Shown here in pieces: positions 17,268 to 26,940 of a stretch of 64,000 nt of DNA; the stretch's first letter is position 1, and the number at the start of each line of letters is the position of its first letter. The stretch covers positions 1 through 64,000 of the forward strand of contig NZ_JARLTC010000013.1 in assembly GCF_029382225.1 (NCBI RefSeq). Direction: 5' to 3'. The translations under genes and the position numbers were made by a program. The DNA is from Spongiactinospora sp. TRM90649 (GTDB taxonomy: Bacteria > Actinomycetota > Actinomycetes > Streptosporangiales > Streptosporangiaceae). The notes under the pieces were generated by a model that saw only the letters and a list, made by a program, of their open reading frames with translations, made no database searches and had not been told where the DNA came from.

Positions 17268-18412
17268 CGGGCGTCGCCTCCGGCCTGGTCCTCGAATCCG
17301 GCGAGGTAGGCCGCGTACTGCGCGCGCTCCTCTGACATCAGGGCGTGCGGTTCCGAGTAGACGTGGTCGAACATGGCCAGCGGTTCGGGATCCGGCATTT
17401 CCAGACATCGTTTGCGGATGTCCCGGCCGAGCGTGTCGGCCTCGCCCTCCACGGCGTCGAAGAAGTCCTGGTCGGCGAGCTGGTTCCTGAACAGGTACGC
17501 CTTGACGCGCTCGATCGGGTCCTTGAGCTTCCATGCCTCCAGCTCGCTCGCCACCCGGTAGCGGGTCGGGTCGTCGGAGGTGGTGTGGGCGCCCATCCGG
17601 TAGGTGAACGCCTCGATGAGCGTCGGCCCCTGGCCTTCGCGGGCGTTCTTGAGCGCCTGTCTGGTGACGGCGAGGCAGGCGAACACGTCGTTGCCGTCCA
17701 CCCGGATGCCGGGGAAGCCGAATCCGCTGGCCCGCCGGTAGAGGGGGATGCGGCTCTGCTTCTCCAGCGGCTCGGAGATGGCCCACTGGTTGTTCTGGCA
17801 GAAGAAGACGACCGGCGCGTTGAACACGCTGGCCCAGATGAACGACTCGTTGACGTCGCCCTGGGAGGTGGCGCCGTCGCCGAAGTAGACGATGGCGGCG
17901 GCCCCGTTCTCGCCCACGGCCCCGTCGCGCTGGATGCCCATGGCGTACCCGACGGCGTGCAGCGTCTGGCTGCCGATCACCACGGTGTAGAGGTGGAAGT
18001 TGTGCTCGGCCGGGTCCCAGCCGCCGTGGTTGACGCCCCGGAACAGGCCGAGAAGCTTGACCGGGTCCACGTCACGGCACCAGGCGACGCCGTGCTCGCG
18101 GTAGGTGGGGAAGGCCATGTCGGCGTCGGTGAGCGCCCGGGCGGAGCCGATCTGCGCGGCCTCCTGGCCGAGCAGCGAGGCCCAGAGGCCGAGTTCGCCC
18201 TGTCGCTGGAGGGCCACGGCCTCCAGGTCGACCCGGCGGACGAGGACCAGGTCACGGTAGAGGGATCTGATCTCTTCGGGGGTCAGATCGATGTCGTAGT
18301 CGGGGTGCTCTACCCGCTCTCCCTCAGGGGTGAGGAGCTGAACGAGCTCCGGAGGCTCGTCGGGGCCCCCTGATCGGGTCGGGCTGAATCCACGAGTGGC
18401 GTCGGTCGTCAC
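17264..18412 (-). CDS. bkdA: Branched-chain 2-oxoacid dehydrogenase E1 alpha subunit
   Basis: A 382-aa subunit that binds thiamine diphosphate and decarboxylates 2-oxoacids from Val, Leu and Ile. The cofactor motif is GDGATSQGDVNESFIWA, ending in the conserved NN of CQNNQWA, with TYREHGVAW and ERRMGAH-like (TYRMGAHTTSDDPTRYR) phosphorylation-loop features. GTG 18412 is chosen: it is preceded by AGGAG and the family similarity starts about 30 residues later; longer readings run into non-coding DNA. It is the first gene of bkdA-bkdB-bkdC. Products feed branched fatty-acid priming or catabolism, and fit with the valine-dehydrogenase gene at 54 kb. Confidence 0.93.
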   Translation of the reverse strand: MTTDATRGFSPTRSGGPDEPPELVQLLTPEGERVEHPDYDIDLTPEEIRSLYRDLVLVRRVDLEAVALQRQGELGLWASLLGQEAAQIGSARALTDADMAFPTYREHGVAWCRDVDPVKLLGLFRGVNHGGWDPAEHNFHLYTVVIGSQTLHAVGYAMGIQRDGAVGENGAAAIVYFGDGATSQGDVNESFIWASVFNAPVVFFCQNNQWAISEPLEKQSRIPLYRRASGFGFPGIRVDGNDVFACLAVTRQALKNAREGQGPTLIEAFTYRMGAHTTSDDPTRYRVASELEAWKLKDPIERVKAYLFRNQLADQDFFDAVEGEADTLGRDIRKRCLEMPDPEPLAMFDHVYSEPHALMSEERAQYAAYLAGFEDQAGGDAR

Positions 18413-18739
18413 GTGCCGCTCCTGTGCGCTCGGGGCCGGGAGGATGGGATCGCCATCCACGTGCGGCCGGTTAGCAACGCGTCCGGCCCGTGTGGGTGTG
18501 GTCCGTCCGCGTATGTGGACATGGTCGCAGAGGTCACAGCACCGAGCGCAAGACCCGATGGCATGTCCGCCTTTGCCACGACTTGTGCGTCCACTCCTCG
18601 TCCTTCCCCACGGCCACGCTCCCGATGTGCCCGATGTGTGCCTCATCACACGCGGGGCCCGTGCACCCAGGGGCACCCCTTCACCTGGAGTAGCCTGGAC
18701 CCGCTCTACCCCGTAAGCCCTCAGCCCTGGAGGAACCCC
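18413..18739. other. Divergent intergenic region between bkdA and purS
   Basis: These 327 bp hold the promoters of two divergent operons. On the plus strand TAGCCT at 18691-18696 is a fair -10 box for purS but has no clear -35 partner, and GGAGG (18729-18733) is the purS ribosome-binding site. On the minus strand only the bkdA ribosome-binding site is clear. No small gene, tRNA or riboswitch was recognised. Confidence 0.5.
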
Positions 18740-18985
18740 GTGGCGCGCGCCATCGTCGACGTCATGCTGAAGCCCGAGATCCTGGACCCTCAGGGACAGG
18801 CGATCGCCCGTGCCCTGCCCCGCCTGGGATTCTCCGGCGTCGCCTCGGTCCGGCAGGGCAAGCGCTTCGAGATCGAACTCGACGGCCCCGCCGACGACGC
18901 CGCACTTGCGGACATCCGAAAGCTCGCGGAGACCCTCCTGGCCAACCCGGTGATCGAAGACTTCACCGTGCGCTTCGAGGGGTAA
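18740..18985 (+). CDS. purS: Phosphoribosylformylglycinamidine synthase subunit PurS
   Basis: An 81-aa bridging subunit of the three-part FGAM synthase (PurS-PurQ-PurL). Family features are VDVMLKPEILDPQGQAIARALPRLGF, VRQGKRFEIEL and the ending NPVIEDFTVRFE. The start is GTG 18740, 6 nt after GGAGG. It is separated from purQ by an RsbW-like gene, which is unusual because purS and purQ are normally adjacent. Confidence 0.95.
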   Translation: MARAIVDVMLKPEILDPQGQAIARALPRLGFSGVASVRQGKRFEIELDGPADDAALADIRKLAETLLANPVIEDFTVRFEG

Positions 18986-19072
18986 AACAGCACATTTGAC
19001 ACACAAAGCTTCCACAGCTCGGCGTAAAGCGGGCTTCGGGCATGCCACAATCCCACAGGTTGACCAACACTA

Positions 19073-19090
19073 AATAACAACAGCGTTATT
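19073..19090. repeat. Inverted repeat in the promoter region of the RsbW-like gene
   Basis: AATAAC-N6-GTTATT is a perfect 6-bp inverted repeat in an unusually A+T-rich island (19071-19095) of this GC-rich window. A TTGACC at 19060-19065 lies just upstream and could be a -35 box. It is 69 bp before GTG 19159 and is a candidate regulator site, though no protein can be named. Confidence 0.35.
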
Positions 19091-19158
19091 TTGCGGTTAG
19101 GCCCGATTTCTCGGGGAAGCCTTGTCAAGGTGACGATCCGCGACGGGGAGGGACTCGG

Positions 19159-19599
19159 GTGGACATCGAGTTCTCGCTGGCTCTTCCACGGGATGCCGTA
19201 GGTATACCGATGGTCCGCCGAGTGTTGGGCGATGCCCTTCGTTCACTCGGCGTGGCCGAGAACTGCGTCGCAGACATTCTGCTGGCCGCCTCCGAGGCGT
19301 GCGCCAACGCGGTAAGGCACGGGGGGCCGGCCAACCGCTACCAGGTGCTCGCCGCGATCGGCGAAGGCCGCTGCGATGTGCGCATCATCGACCGGGGGCT
19401 CGGCCTGCCCGCGCTCCCCGAGAACTATCCGCCCGCCGACATGGAGAACGGCCGGGGCATTCTGATCATGCAGGCCGTCGTAGACGAGATCTCCTTCGAT
19501 ATCCAACCGGGCCGTGGCACCACGGTTCACCTGCGCAAACGCCTTTCCTGGGACGACGAGGCGGCCGCACGCCGCGACCTGGCTCTGGCCGCTGTCTGA
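19159..19599 (+). CDS. RsbW-like serine-protein kinase / anti-sigma ATPase (HATPase_c_2)
   Basis: A 146-aa single GHKL ATPase domain. The N box is SEACANAVRHG, the G1 box IIDRGLGLPAL and the G2 box ENGRGILIMQAVVDEI, followed by the GTTVHLRKRL strand. Such proteins bind a SigB/F-type sigma factor or phosphorylate an anti-anti-sigma partner. No sigma or anti-anti-sigma gene is adjacent; the SigB/F-type sigma gene at 45018 is a possible but unproven partner. GTG 19159 has a GGGAGG site. It sits between purS and purQ with 173 bp and 69 bp gaps, so it probably has its own promoter. Confidence 0.85.
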   Translation: MDIEFSLALPRDAVGIPMVRRVLGDALRSLGVAENCVADILLAASEACANAVRHGGPANRYQVLAAIGEGRCDVRIIDRGLGLPALPENYPPADMENGRGILIMQAVVDEISFDIQPGRGTTVHLRKRLSWDDEAAARRDLALAAV

Positions 19600-19668
19600 G
19601 CGCGGGTAGCCTTCATGTCGTATCGCATGTCGGCGGCGCGCTCCGGTGCGCGGAGGGGAAATACGGCG

Positions 19669-20345
19669 ATGGGTGCTGCCCGGGTGGGCGTGGTCACATT
19701 TCCGGGAACGCTGGACGACCAGGACGCCGCGCGTGCCGTACGGCACGCGGGCGCCGAGCCGGTGCCGCTGTGGCACGCCGACACCGACCTGCGCGGCGTC
19801 GACGCCGTCTTCCTCCCCGGAGGCTTCTCCTACGGCGACTACCTGCGGTGCGGGGCCATCTCCCGGTTCGCCCCGCTGATGGGCGAACTGCTGCCCGCCG
19901 CCCGAGCCGGACTGCCCGTGCTCGGCACCTGCAACGGGTTCCAGATCCTCTGTGAGGCCCACCTGCTGCCCGGCGCGCTGGTCAGGAACGCCGGGCTGCA
20001 CTACGTCTGCCGCGACCAGCGGCTGCGCGTCGAGTCCGTGACCACCCCCTGGACCTCCGCCTACACCGAGGGCCAGGAAGTGGTGATCCCGATCAAGCAC
20101 GGCGAGGGCCGCTACGTCGCCGACGAGGCCACGCTCACCGCGCTGGAGTCCGGCGGGCAGGTCGTGATCCGCTACCTGGGCAACCCCAACGGCTCGCTCA
20201 ACGACATCGCGGGCATCCGCAACGAGGCGGGCAACGTCGTCGGGCTGATGCCGCATCCCGAGCACGCCGTCGAGGAACTGACCGGCGGGCCCGGCACCGA
20301 CGGCGCCGGTTTCTTCACGTCCCTCCTCAAGAGCCTGGTGAACGC

Positions 20346-20349
<4 letters not shown>
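19669..20349 (+). CDS. purQ: Phosphoribosylformylglycinamidine synthase subunit PurQ (glutaminase)
   Basis: A 226-aa class I glutamine amidotransferase that releases ammonia for FGAM synthesis. The nucleophile Cys is in [11 protein letters not shown]; the catalytic His and Glu are in [12 protein letters not shown]. The start ATG 19669 has GGAGGGGA upstream (19652-19659); longer readings lack homology. Its stop overlaps the purL start by 4 nt (ATGA). Confidence 0.96.
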
Positions 20350-22601
<2,252 letters not shown>

Positions 22602-22633
22602 GTCGCGGTAATTCGTCCTGGGGGTGCCCCTTT

Positions 22634-22663
22634 CCGCGCCGGATTCACCCGTATCCGGCGCGG
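22634..22663. terminator. Hairpin terminator after purL
   Basis: CCGCGCCGGAT and ATCCGGCGCGG form a perfect 11-bp stem around an 8-nt loop. No T-run follows on the plus strand, as is common for actinomycete hairpin terminators. A smaller GGGG-CCCC hairpin precedes it. Confidence 0.6.
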
Positions 22664-22694
22664 CTGAGGTAGCGGGGCCCGAGCGGGGGCGATC

Positions 22695-22700
22695 TATGGT
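22695..22700 (+). promoter_or_regulatory. -10 box for a leaderless start
   Basis: TATGGT lies 6 nt before ATG 22707, so the message probably starts at the start codon. No ribosome-binding site is seen in GAGCGC between them. Confidence 0.45.
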
Positions 22701-22706
22701 GAGCGC

Positions 22707-23492
22707 ATGCCGTACACCCCCATCGCCCGCCGCCGGTCCGTGATCGCCGCCGCGGCCGCCGCGTCGCTCGCCCTGCTCACGCCCCAGCCCGCCACGGCCG
22801 CCACGTTCGGCACGGAGTTCCGGGTCCTGCAGCTCAACCTGTGCCACAGCGGGGTGAACACCTCGTGCTTCACCGGAGACCGGGTGATCACCAAGGCCCG
22901 GTCGGTGATCACGTCGGTCGACCCGGCCGTGCTGTCGCTCAACGAGATCTGCTCCGGCGACGTGGCCCCGCTGCGCGAGGCGATGGGGTCCTCCCAGGTG
23001 GTCTTCAAGGCCGCCGAACGGCCCGACGGAAGCCCCGTGAAGTGCGTCAACGGCCAGGACTACGGCAACGCCCTCATGGTGGACTCCGCCTACGCGGGCA
23101 CCGTCACCGAGACCGGCCGATACGCCGCCCAGGACGGCGGGAGCGAGAAGCGAGTGTGGGCGTGCGTCTCCGGCGGAGCCGTCGCGGCCTGCACCACGCA
23201 CCTGTCCACGACCGGCTCTGTCGCCCTGAACCAGTGCAGGGAGCTGATGAACGGCCCGGTCACCCGGTACGCGGCCGGCCGTCCCGCCGTGATGTCCGGC
23301 GACCTGAACATGCGCTACCAGGGGTCGCCGAACGTGCAGAACTGCGTGCCGAGCGGCTTCTTCCGCAAGGGCGACGGCAGCGTGCAGCACGTCACCGCCT
23401 CGACCAGGTTCACGTTCGTGGGCACCCGTTCGATCAGCATGTCCGGCACCACCGACCATCCGGCCTGGCAGGTCACGCTCAGCCTGCCCTGA
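22707..23492 (+). CDS. Secreted endonuclease/exonuclease/phosphatase (EEP) family protein
   Basis: A 261-aa protein with a Tat-like signal peptide: RRRSVIAAAAAA followed by a hydrophobic run and a likely cut after PATAA near residue 33. The EEP fold is marked by VLQLNLCHSG at the first strand, LNEICSGD (metal-binding Glu), THLSTTG, MSGDLNMR (Asp/Asn pair) and the C-terminal TTDHPAWQV (catalytic His). Several Cys residues suggest disulphides. It could be an extracellular DNase or phosphodiesterase; the substrate is unknown. It is monocistronic and probably leaderless. Confidence 0.85.
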   Translation: MPYTPIARRRSVIAAAAAASLALLTPQPATAATFGTEFRVLQLNLCHSGVNTSCFTGDRVITKARSVITSVDPAVLSLNEICSGDVAPLREAMGSSQVVFKAAERPDGSPVKCVNGQDYGNALMVDSAYAGTVTETGRYAAQDGGSEKRVWACVSGGAVAACTTHLSTTGSVALNQCRELMNGPVTRYAAGRPAVMSGDLNMRYQGSPNVQNCVPSGFFRKGDGSVQHVTASTRFTFVGTRSISMSGTTDHPAWQVTLSLP

Positions 23493-23506
23493 CGCCTGCC
23501 TGACGC

Positions 23507-24124
23507 CTATCTGGCGATCAGCACGAGCAGCACGGCGAGCGCGGCGAAGCAGCCGACCAGGATGCCGACCCGCAGCAGCAGGCCGCGCCGGCCGTCTCCC
23601 CGGCTCTCTGACGGCACCAGGTCGATCACGACGGTCCGGGCGGCGATGTCGTGCAGGCAGCGCCGCCTGGGGTCGAACAGCATCCACAGCAGGTCGACGA
23701 AGGAGACGAGCGCGGTGAGCGACGACAGCGAGGCCAGCAGCGGATAGATCAGGGCCCGGATTCCCGCGTTGAGCGGTCCCGGCGGCCGGCCTGTCGTGGG
23801 TTCGACCACTTTCACCCGGCAGAGCCGTTTGCCGGGTGTCTGCCCCCACAGCGCGTGCTGTACCCCGAAATACAGCGTGGTGAGGGCGAGGATGGCCATT
23901 TCGCTCGGCCACGCGGGGTTCCGCACCTCGATGGCGAGCACCTCGGTGAACCCCGTCTCCTCATCCCGCGGGCTCGCGTAGAGGATCGGCGCGATGAAGA
24001 CGGCCATGATCACGCTGTCGATCAGCGCCGCCGCGAAGCGGTGCCACCAGGAGGCGAGGGCGAGTGGCGGGGCGCTCTGCGGAGCGAAGGTGTCGGCCAC
24101 CCGAGCGAGTATGCCGAAGATCAC
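23507..24124 (-). CDS. RDD-family membrane protein
   Basis: A 205-aa protein with the RDD domain: Arg and Asp in WWHRFAAALIDSVIMAVF (about residues 26-43), a second helix after SEMAILALTTLYFG, QTPGKRLCRVKVV, and the third part DPRRRCLHDIAARTVVI. A further C-terminal helix follows. Family function is poorly known (some members are Na+/H+ antiporters). GTG 24124 is one option; GTG 24100 (VADTF) is another. It is convergent with the EEP gene, 14 bp apart. Confidence 0.8.
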   Translation of the reverse strand: MIFGILARVADTFAPQSAPPLALASWWHRFAAALIDSVIMAVFIAPILYASPRDEETGFTEVLAIEVRNPAWPSEMAILALTTLYFGVQHALWGQTPGKRLCRVKVVEPTTGRPPGPLNAGIRALIYPLLASLSSLTALVSFVDLLWMLFDPRRRCLHDIAARTVVIDLVPSESRGDGRRGLLLRVGILVGCFAALAVLLVLIAR

Positions 24125-24190
24125 TAACCCCGGGGGCCGAATACCGATAATCGCAATTTCCGGATATGCGCGTTGGTGGCCCGCCCGTCG

Positions 24191-24256
24191 TTACGGCATC
24201 CATTTGCCGCCCGCGACATCGATCGTCAGACCGGTCAGCCAGGAGGAGACGGGCCC
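24191..24256 (-). pseudogene. 3' remnant of a short-chain dehydrogenase/reductase gene
   Basis: The minus strand encodes GPVSSWLTGLTIDVAGGKWMP followed by a stop codon at 24191-24193. This is the typical C-terminal end of an SDR (SSW-TG-TIDVAGG). Upstream (24257-24320) the reading stays open for a while but no longer resembles an SDR and then meets the photolyase start. No N-terminal Rossmann part or catalytic Tyr-Lys is present, so only the end of the gene survives. Confidence 0.7.
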
Positions 24257-24320
24257 GAGCGCGCTTTCCGTCCGGCGCTGCGGCGTGCGAACGAAGCCGA
24301 GCAGGCCCAGACTGTTCGCG

Positions 24321-25586
24321 GTGAGAACCGTGATCGTGCTCTTCAACAGGGACCTGCGGGTTCACGACCATCCGGCGCTGAGCGCGGCCTGCGAGCGGGC
24401 CGAGCGGGTGGTGCCGCTGTTCGTGCTCGACCCCGCCGTGCCGGCGGGGCTGCGGCACGGCTTCCTGCTGGAATGCCTGGCCGATCTGCGCGCCTCGCTC
24501 CGGGAGCGCGGGGGCGAGCTGGTGGTGCGCGAGGGCGACGCGGTCACCGAGGCGATGCGGCTGGCCGCCGAGCTGGACGCGGCGGCCGTCCACGTGAGCG
24601 CCGACGTCAGCGCGCTGGCCAGGCGGCGTGAGGAGCGCCTGGCGGCCGAACGGATCGAGTTCGCGCGCTTCCCCGGCGTCACCGTCGTCCCGCCCGACGA
24701 GCTGCGGCCGTCCGGGGGCGGCGACCACTACCGGGTCTTCACCCCCTACTGGAACGCCTGGCGGCGGCATCCCCGCCGCCGGGTACTGCCGCCGCCGGGC
24801 GAGGTCCGGATCCCGCACGGGCTGGCGGTGGGCAAGCCGCCCCGGCCGCCGGACGGCGGGAGCATGCCCGGCGGCGAGTCCGCGGCCCGGGCCCGCGCCG
24901 ACCGGTGGCTGCGCGACGGGCTGTCCGGCTACGCCGAGGGGCACGACGACCTGGCGGGCGACCGGACCTCCCGGCTCAGCCCGTACCTGCGGTTCGGCTG
25001 CCTGTCCCCGCTCGAACTGGCCGGCCGCGCCGAACGCGGCGAGGACTTCGTCCGCCAGCTCTGCTGGCGCGACTTCCACCACCAGGTGACGTACGCGTTC
25101 CCCCGGATCAACCGCGAGAACTACCGGCGTCCCGAACGACGCTGGCGGCACGACCCGGACGCCCTGGCGGCCTGGCGGGAGGGGATGACCGGGCTGCCCA
25201 TCGTGGACGCGGGGATGCGTCAGTTGCTCGCCGAGGGCTGGATGCACAACCGGGCGCGCCTGATCACGGCGGCCTACCTGGTCAAGCGTCTCGGCCTGGA
25301 CTGGCGCGACGGCGAGCGGCACTTCTTCCGGCACCTGCTCGACGGCGACGTGGCCGACAACTCGGGCAACTGGCAGTGGGTGGCGGGCACCGGCAACGAC
25401 ACGCGTCCCAACCGTGGATTCAACCCGCTGCGGCAGGCCAAACGGTACGACCCGTCGGGTGACTACGTCCGCCGGTACGTCCCGGAGCTGGCCGAGGCGC
25501 CCGGGGCGAAGATCCACGAACCGTGGCGTCTGCAGTCGCCGCCGTCCGGCTATCCGGCGCGGCTCGACGGCACGGACGCCGACTGA
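24321..25586 (+). CDS. phr: Deoxyribodipyrimidine photolyase (class I CPD type)
   Basis: A 421-aa FAD flavoprotein that repairs cyclobutane pyrimidine dimers with light. The N-terminal Rossmann domain starts VRTVIVLFNRDLRVHDHPAL; the C-terminal FAD domain contains SRLSPYLRFGCLS, LCWRDFHH, TGLPIVDAGMRQLLAEGWMHNR and GDVADNSGNWQWVAGTGNDTRP, whose W and N residues bind FAD and the lesion. GTG 24321 is chosen because the family begins there and a -10-like CAGACT lies 7 nt before it (24308-24313). The first residues lie directly beside an SDR remnant on the other strand. Length is slightly shorter than the usual 450-470 aa. Confidence 0.92.
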   Translation: MRTVIVLFNRDLRVHDHPALSAACERAERVVPLFVLDPAVPAGLRHGFLLECLADLRASLRERGGELVVREGDAVTEAMRLAAELDAAAVHVSADVSALARRREERLAAERIEFARFPGVTVVPPDELRPSGGGDHYRVFTPYWNAWRRHPRRRVLPPPGEVRIPHGLAVGKPPRPPDGGSMPGGESAARARADRWLRDGLSGYAEGHDDLAGDRTSRLSPYLRFGCLSPLELAGRAERGEDFVRQLCWRDFHHQVTYAFPRINRENYRRPERRWRHDPDALAAWREGMTGLPIVDAGMRQLLAEGWMHNRARLITAAYLVKRLGLDWRDGERHFFRHLLDGDVADNSGNWQWVAGTGNDTRPNRGFNPLRQAKRYDPSGDYVRRYVPELAEAPGAKIHEPWRLQSPPSGYPARLDGTDAD

Positions 25587-25598
25587 GCGGCCCAGGAG

Positions 25599-25631
25599 GC
25601 CTCGGCCCCCGAGCGAGGAGGGGGTCGAGGC
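25599..25631. terminator. Hairpin terminator between phr and the collagen-like gene
   Basis: GCCTCGGCCCCC and GGGGGTCGAGGC form a 12-bp stem with one G-U pair and a 9-nt loop. It follows the phr stop by 12 bp and could also serve the convergent collagen-like gene. Confidence 0.6.
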
Positions 25632-25730
25632 TGGTTCCTGCTGAGCTTGGGGAAATCGGCGGAGGGGTGCGGAAGACGGGGCGGGCGGCCGTCGCTCCCC
25701 CTCCGAAGCGGCGGCCGGCCCGATGTGCGA

Positions 25731-26606
25731 CTACTTCTTGGCGCAGAGCACGTAGACGGTGCCGGAGACCTTGCCGTTGCCGCCCTGGTGGTTGTTGTTG
25801 CCCTGGTTGTTGTCGTTGCCGTAGGTGGCGGTACGGTCGTCGTCGCCGTTGTTGCCGTTGCCGTTCTTGGTGAACTTCACGGTCCAGCCGTCACCGGAGG
25901 GGTAGCTGCCGAGGACGTTGACGTTGCTGGAGGAGAACGAGAACCCGCCGCCGGTCGGCGTGTAGCCGTACTTGCAGCTCACCGAGGCGCTGGAGGAGGA
26001 GGTGCTGAAGCTGTCGGAGCGGACGTCGATGGTGACGCCGCCGCCGGTGCCCGGGTCGCCCTTGGGACCCTGCGGGCCGCGCTCGCCGTCCTTACCGTCC
26101 TTACCGTTCTGACCGTCCTTGCCGGGCGCGCCGGGCTTGCCGTCCTCGCCCTTCGGGCCCTGGGCGCCGGGCTTGCCGTCCTGGCCGTCCTGGCCCTTGG
26201 GACCCTGCTGGCCCTGCTCGCCCTTGGGGCCCTGGGTGCCGGGCTCGCCCTTCATGCCGCGCGGGCCGCGGACGCCGTTGGCGCCCGGGTCACCCTTGTC
26301 GCCCTTGTCTCCCTTCTCACCCTTGGGGCCGGTGGCACCCATCGGGCCCATGCCACCGTCGCCGTCCAGGCCCTTCGGCCCCTGGCGGTTCCACCAGACC
26401 CGGGTCTCGGTGGGCTTGCACTTGGTCTTGGCCCCGACGATGCGGACGACCTGTGTGGACTTGTTGACACACGCGTAGATGATGCTGGGCGCGGCGGTGG
26501 TGGTGGTCGCCGACGCATATGCGAAACCACCCGCCACGAGGGAACCGGCCAGGACTCCGGCGGTGGTGAGGGCGATCGAACGCCCGCCAGGCAGCTTGAC
26601 AGCCAC
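25731..26606 (-). CDS. Secreted bacterial collagen-like (Gly-X-Y repeat) protein
   Basis: A 291-aa exported protein. Residues 11-33 form a signal peptide or anchor. Residues 40-76 form a small Cys-containing domain (IIYACVNKSTQVVRIV, KCKPTETRVWW). Residues 87-188 are 34 uninterrupted Gly-X-Y triplets rich in GPK, GDK, GEK and GKD, able to form a charged triple helix. Residues 189-291 form a Ser/Asn/Gly-rich C-terminal domain with two Cys and a KNGNGNNGDDD stretch. No LPXTG sorting signal is present, so it is secreted or membrane-anchored by its N terminus. GTG 26606 follows AGAGGT. Role unknown; such proteins often take part in adhesion or spore/hyphal surfaces. Confidence 0.85.
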   Translation of the reverse strand: MAVKLPGGRSIALTTAGVLAGSLVAGGFAYASATTTTAAPSIIYACVNKSTQVVRIVGAKTKCKPTETRVWWNRQGPKGLDGDGGMGPMGATGPKGEKGDKGDKGDPGANGVRGPRGMKGEPGTQGPKGEQGQQGPKGQDGQDGKPGAQGPKGEDGKPGAPGKDGQNGKDGKDGERGPQGPKGDPGTGGGVTIDVRSDSFSTSSSSASVSCKYGYTPTGGGFSFSSSNVNVLGSYPSGDGWTVKFTKNGNGNNGDDDRTATYGNDNNQGNNNHQGGNGKVSGTVYVLCAKK

Positions 26607-26940
26607 TGGGCATACCTCTTTCAGAACTTCCGGGCCACCCGGCGGAGCGTTGTCCGCTCACACCGGTGACCCGAGAGAAACAAGGAGCCCCGGAGACCCA
26701 CGTTTCTCGCGATGAACATGTTCATGGAGATACACGCGTGCATCGTTCCATTGGTTGACCGACCAACGATCACGACTTCATCACGAAGCCCCGTTTGCGT
26801 GGTTCGCGGGCAACGGGATAATCGGGTCTTGTTCGGGGGAACCGCACCGGGCGGCGGGCAGGCCGTGCGCGGGTGCGGGCGAACACGACGGGAGACGCGC
26901 CTACGCGGTGGGGCGATCCCGCCTGACCTGGAGGGCAACC
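26607..26940. other. Divergent intergenic region with a perfect palindrome
   Basis: These 334 bp separate the collagen-like and cyclase genes. ATGAACATGTTCAT at 26712-26725 is a perfect 14-bp palindrome. TTGGT-N6-ACCAA follows at about 26751-26766, containing TTGACC that may serve as a -35 box. Both could be regulator sites. The GGAGGG at 26930-26935 is the ribosome-binding site of the cyclase gene. No small gene is seen. Confidence 0.5.

Noticed and set aside
26040..26350. Short repeats that could be taken for a repeat array
   Set aside because: They are codons for Gly-X-Y triplets of the collagen-like protein, with no constant spacer pattern, so not a CRISPR.
26712..26725. Palindrome resembling a LexA box
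   Set aside because: The actinobacterial SOS box needs GAAC-N4-GTTC; here the half-sites are only 2 bp apart, so it is left as an unassigned palindrome.
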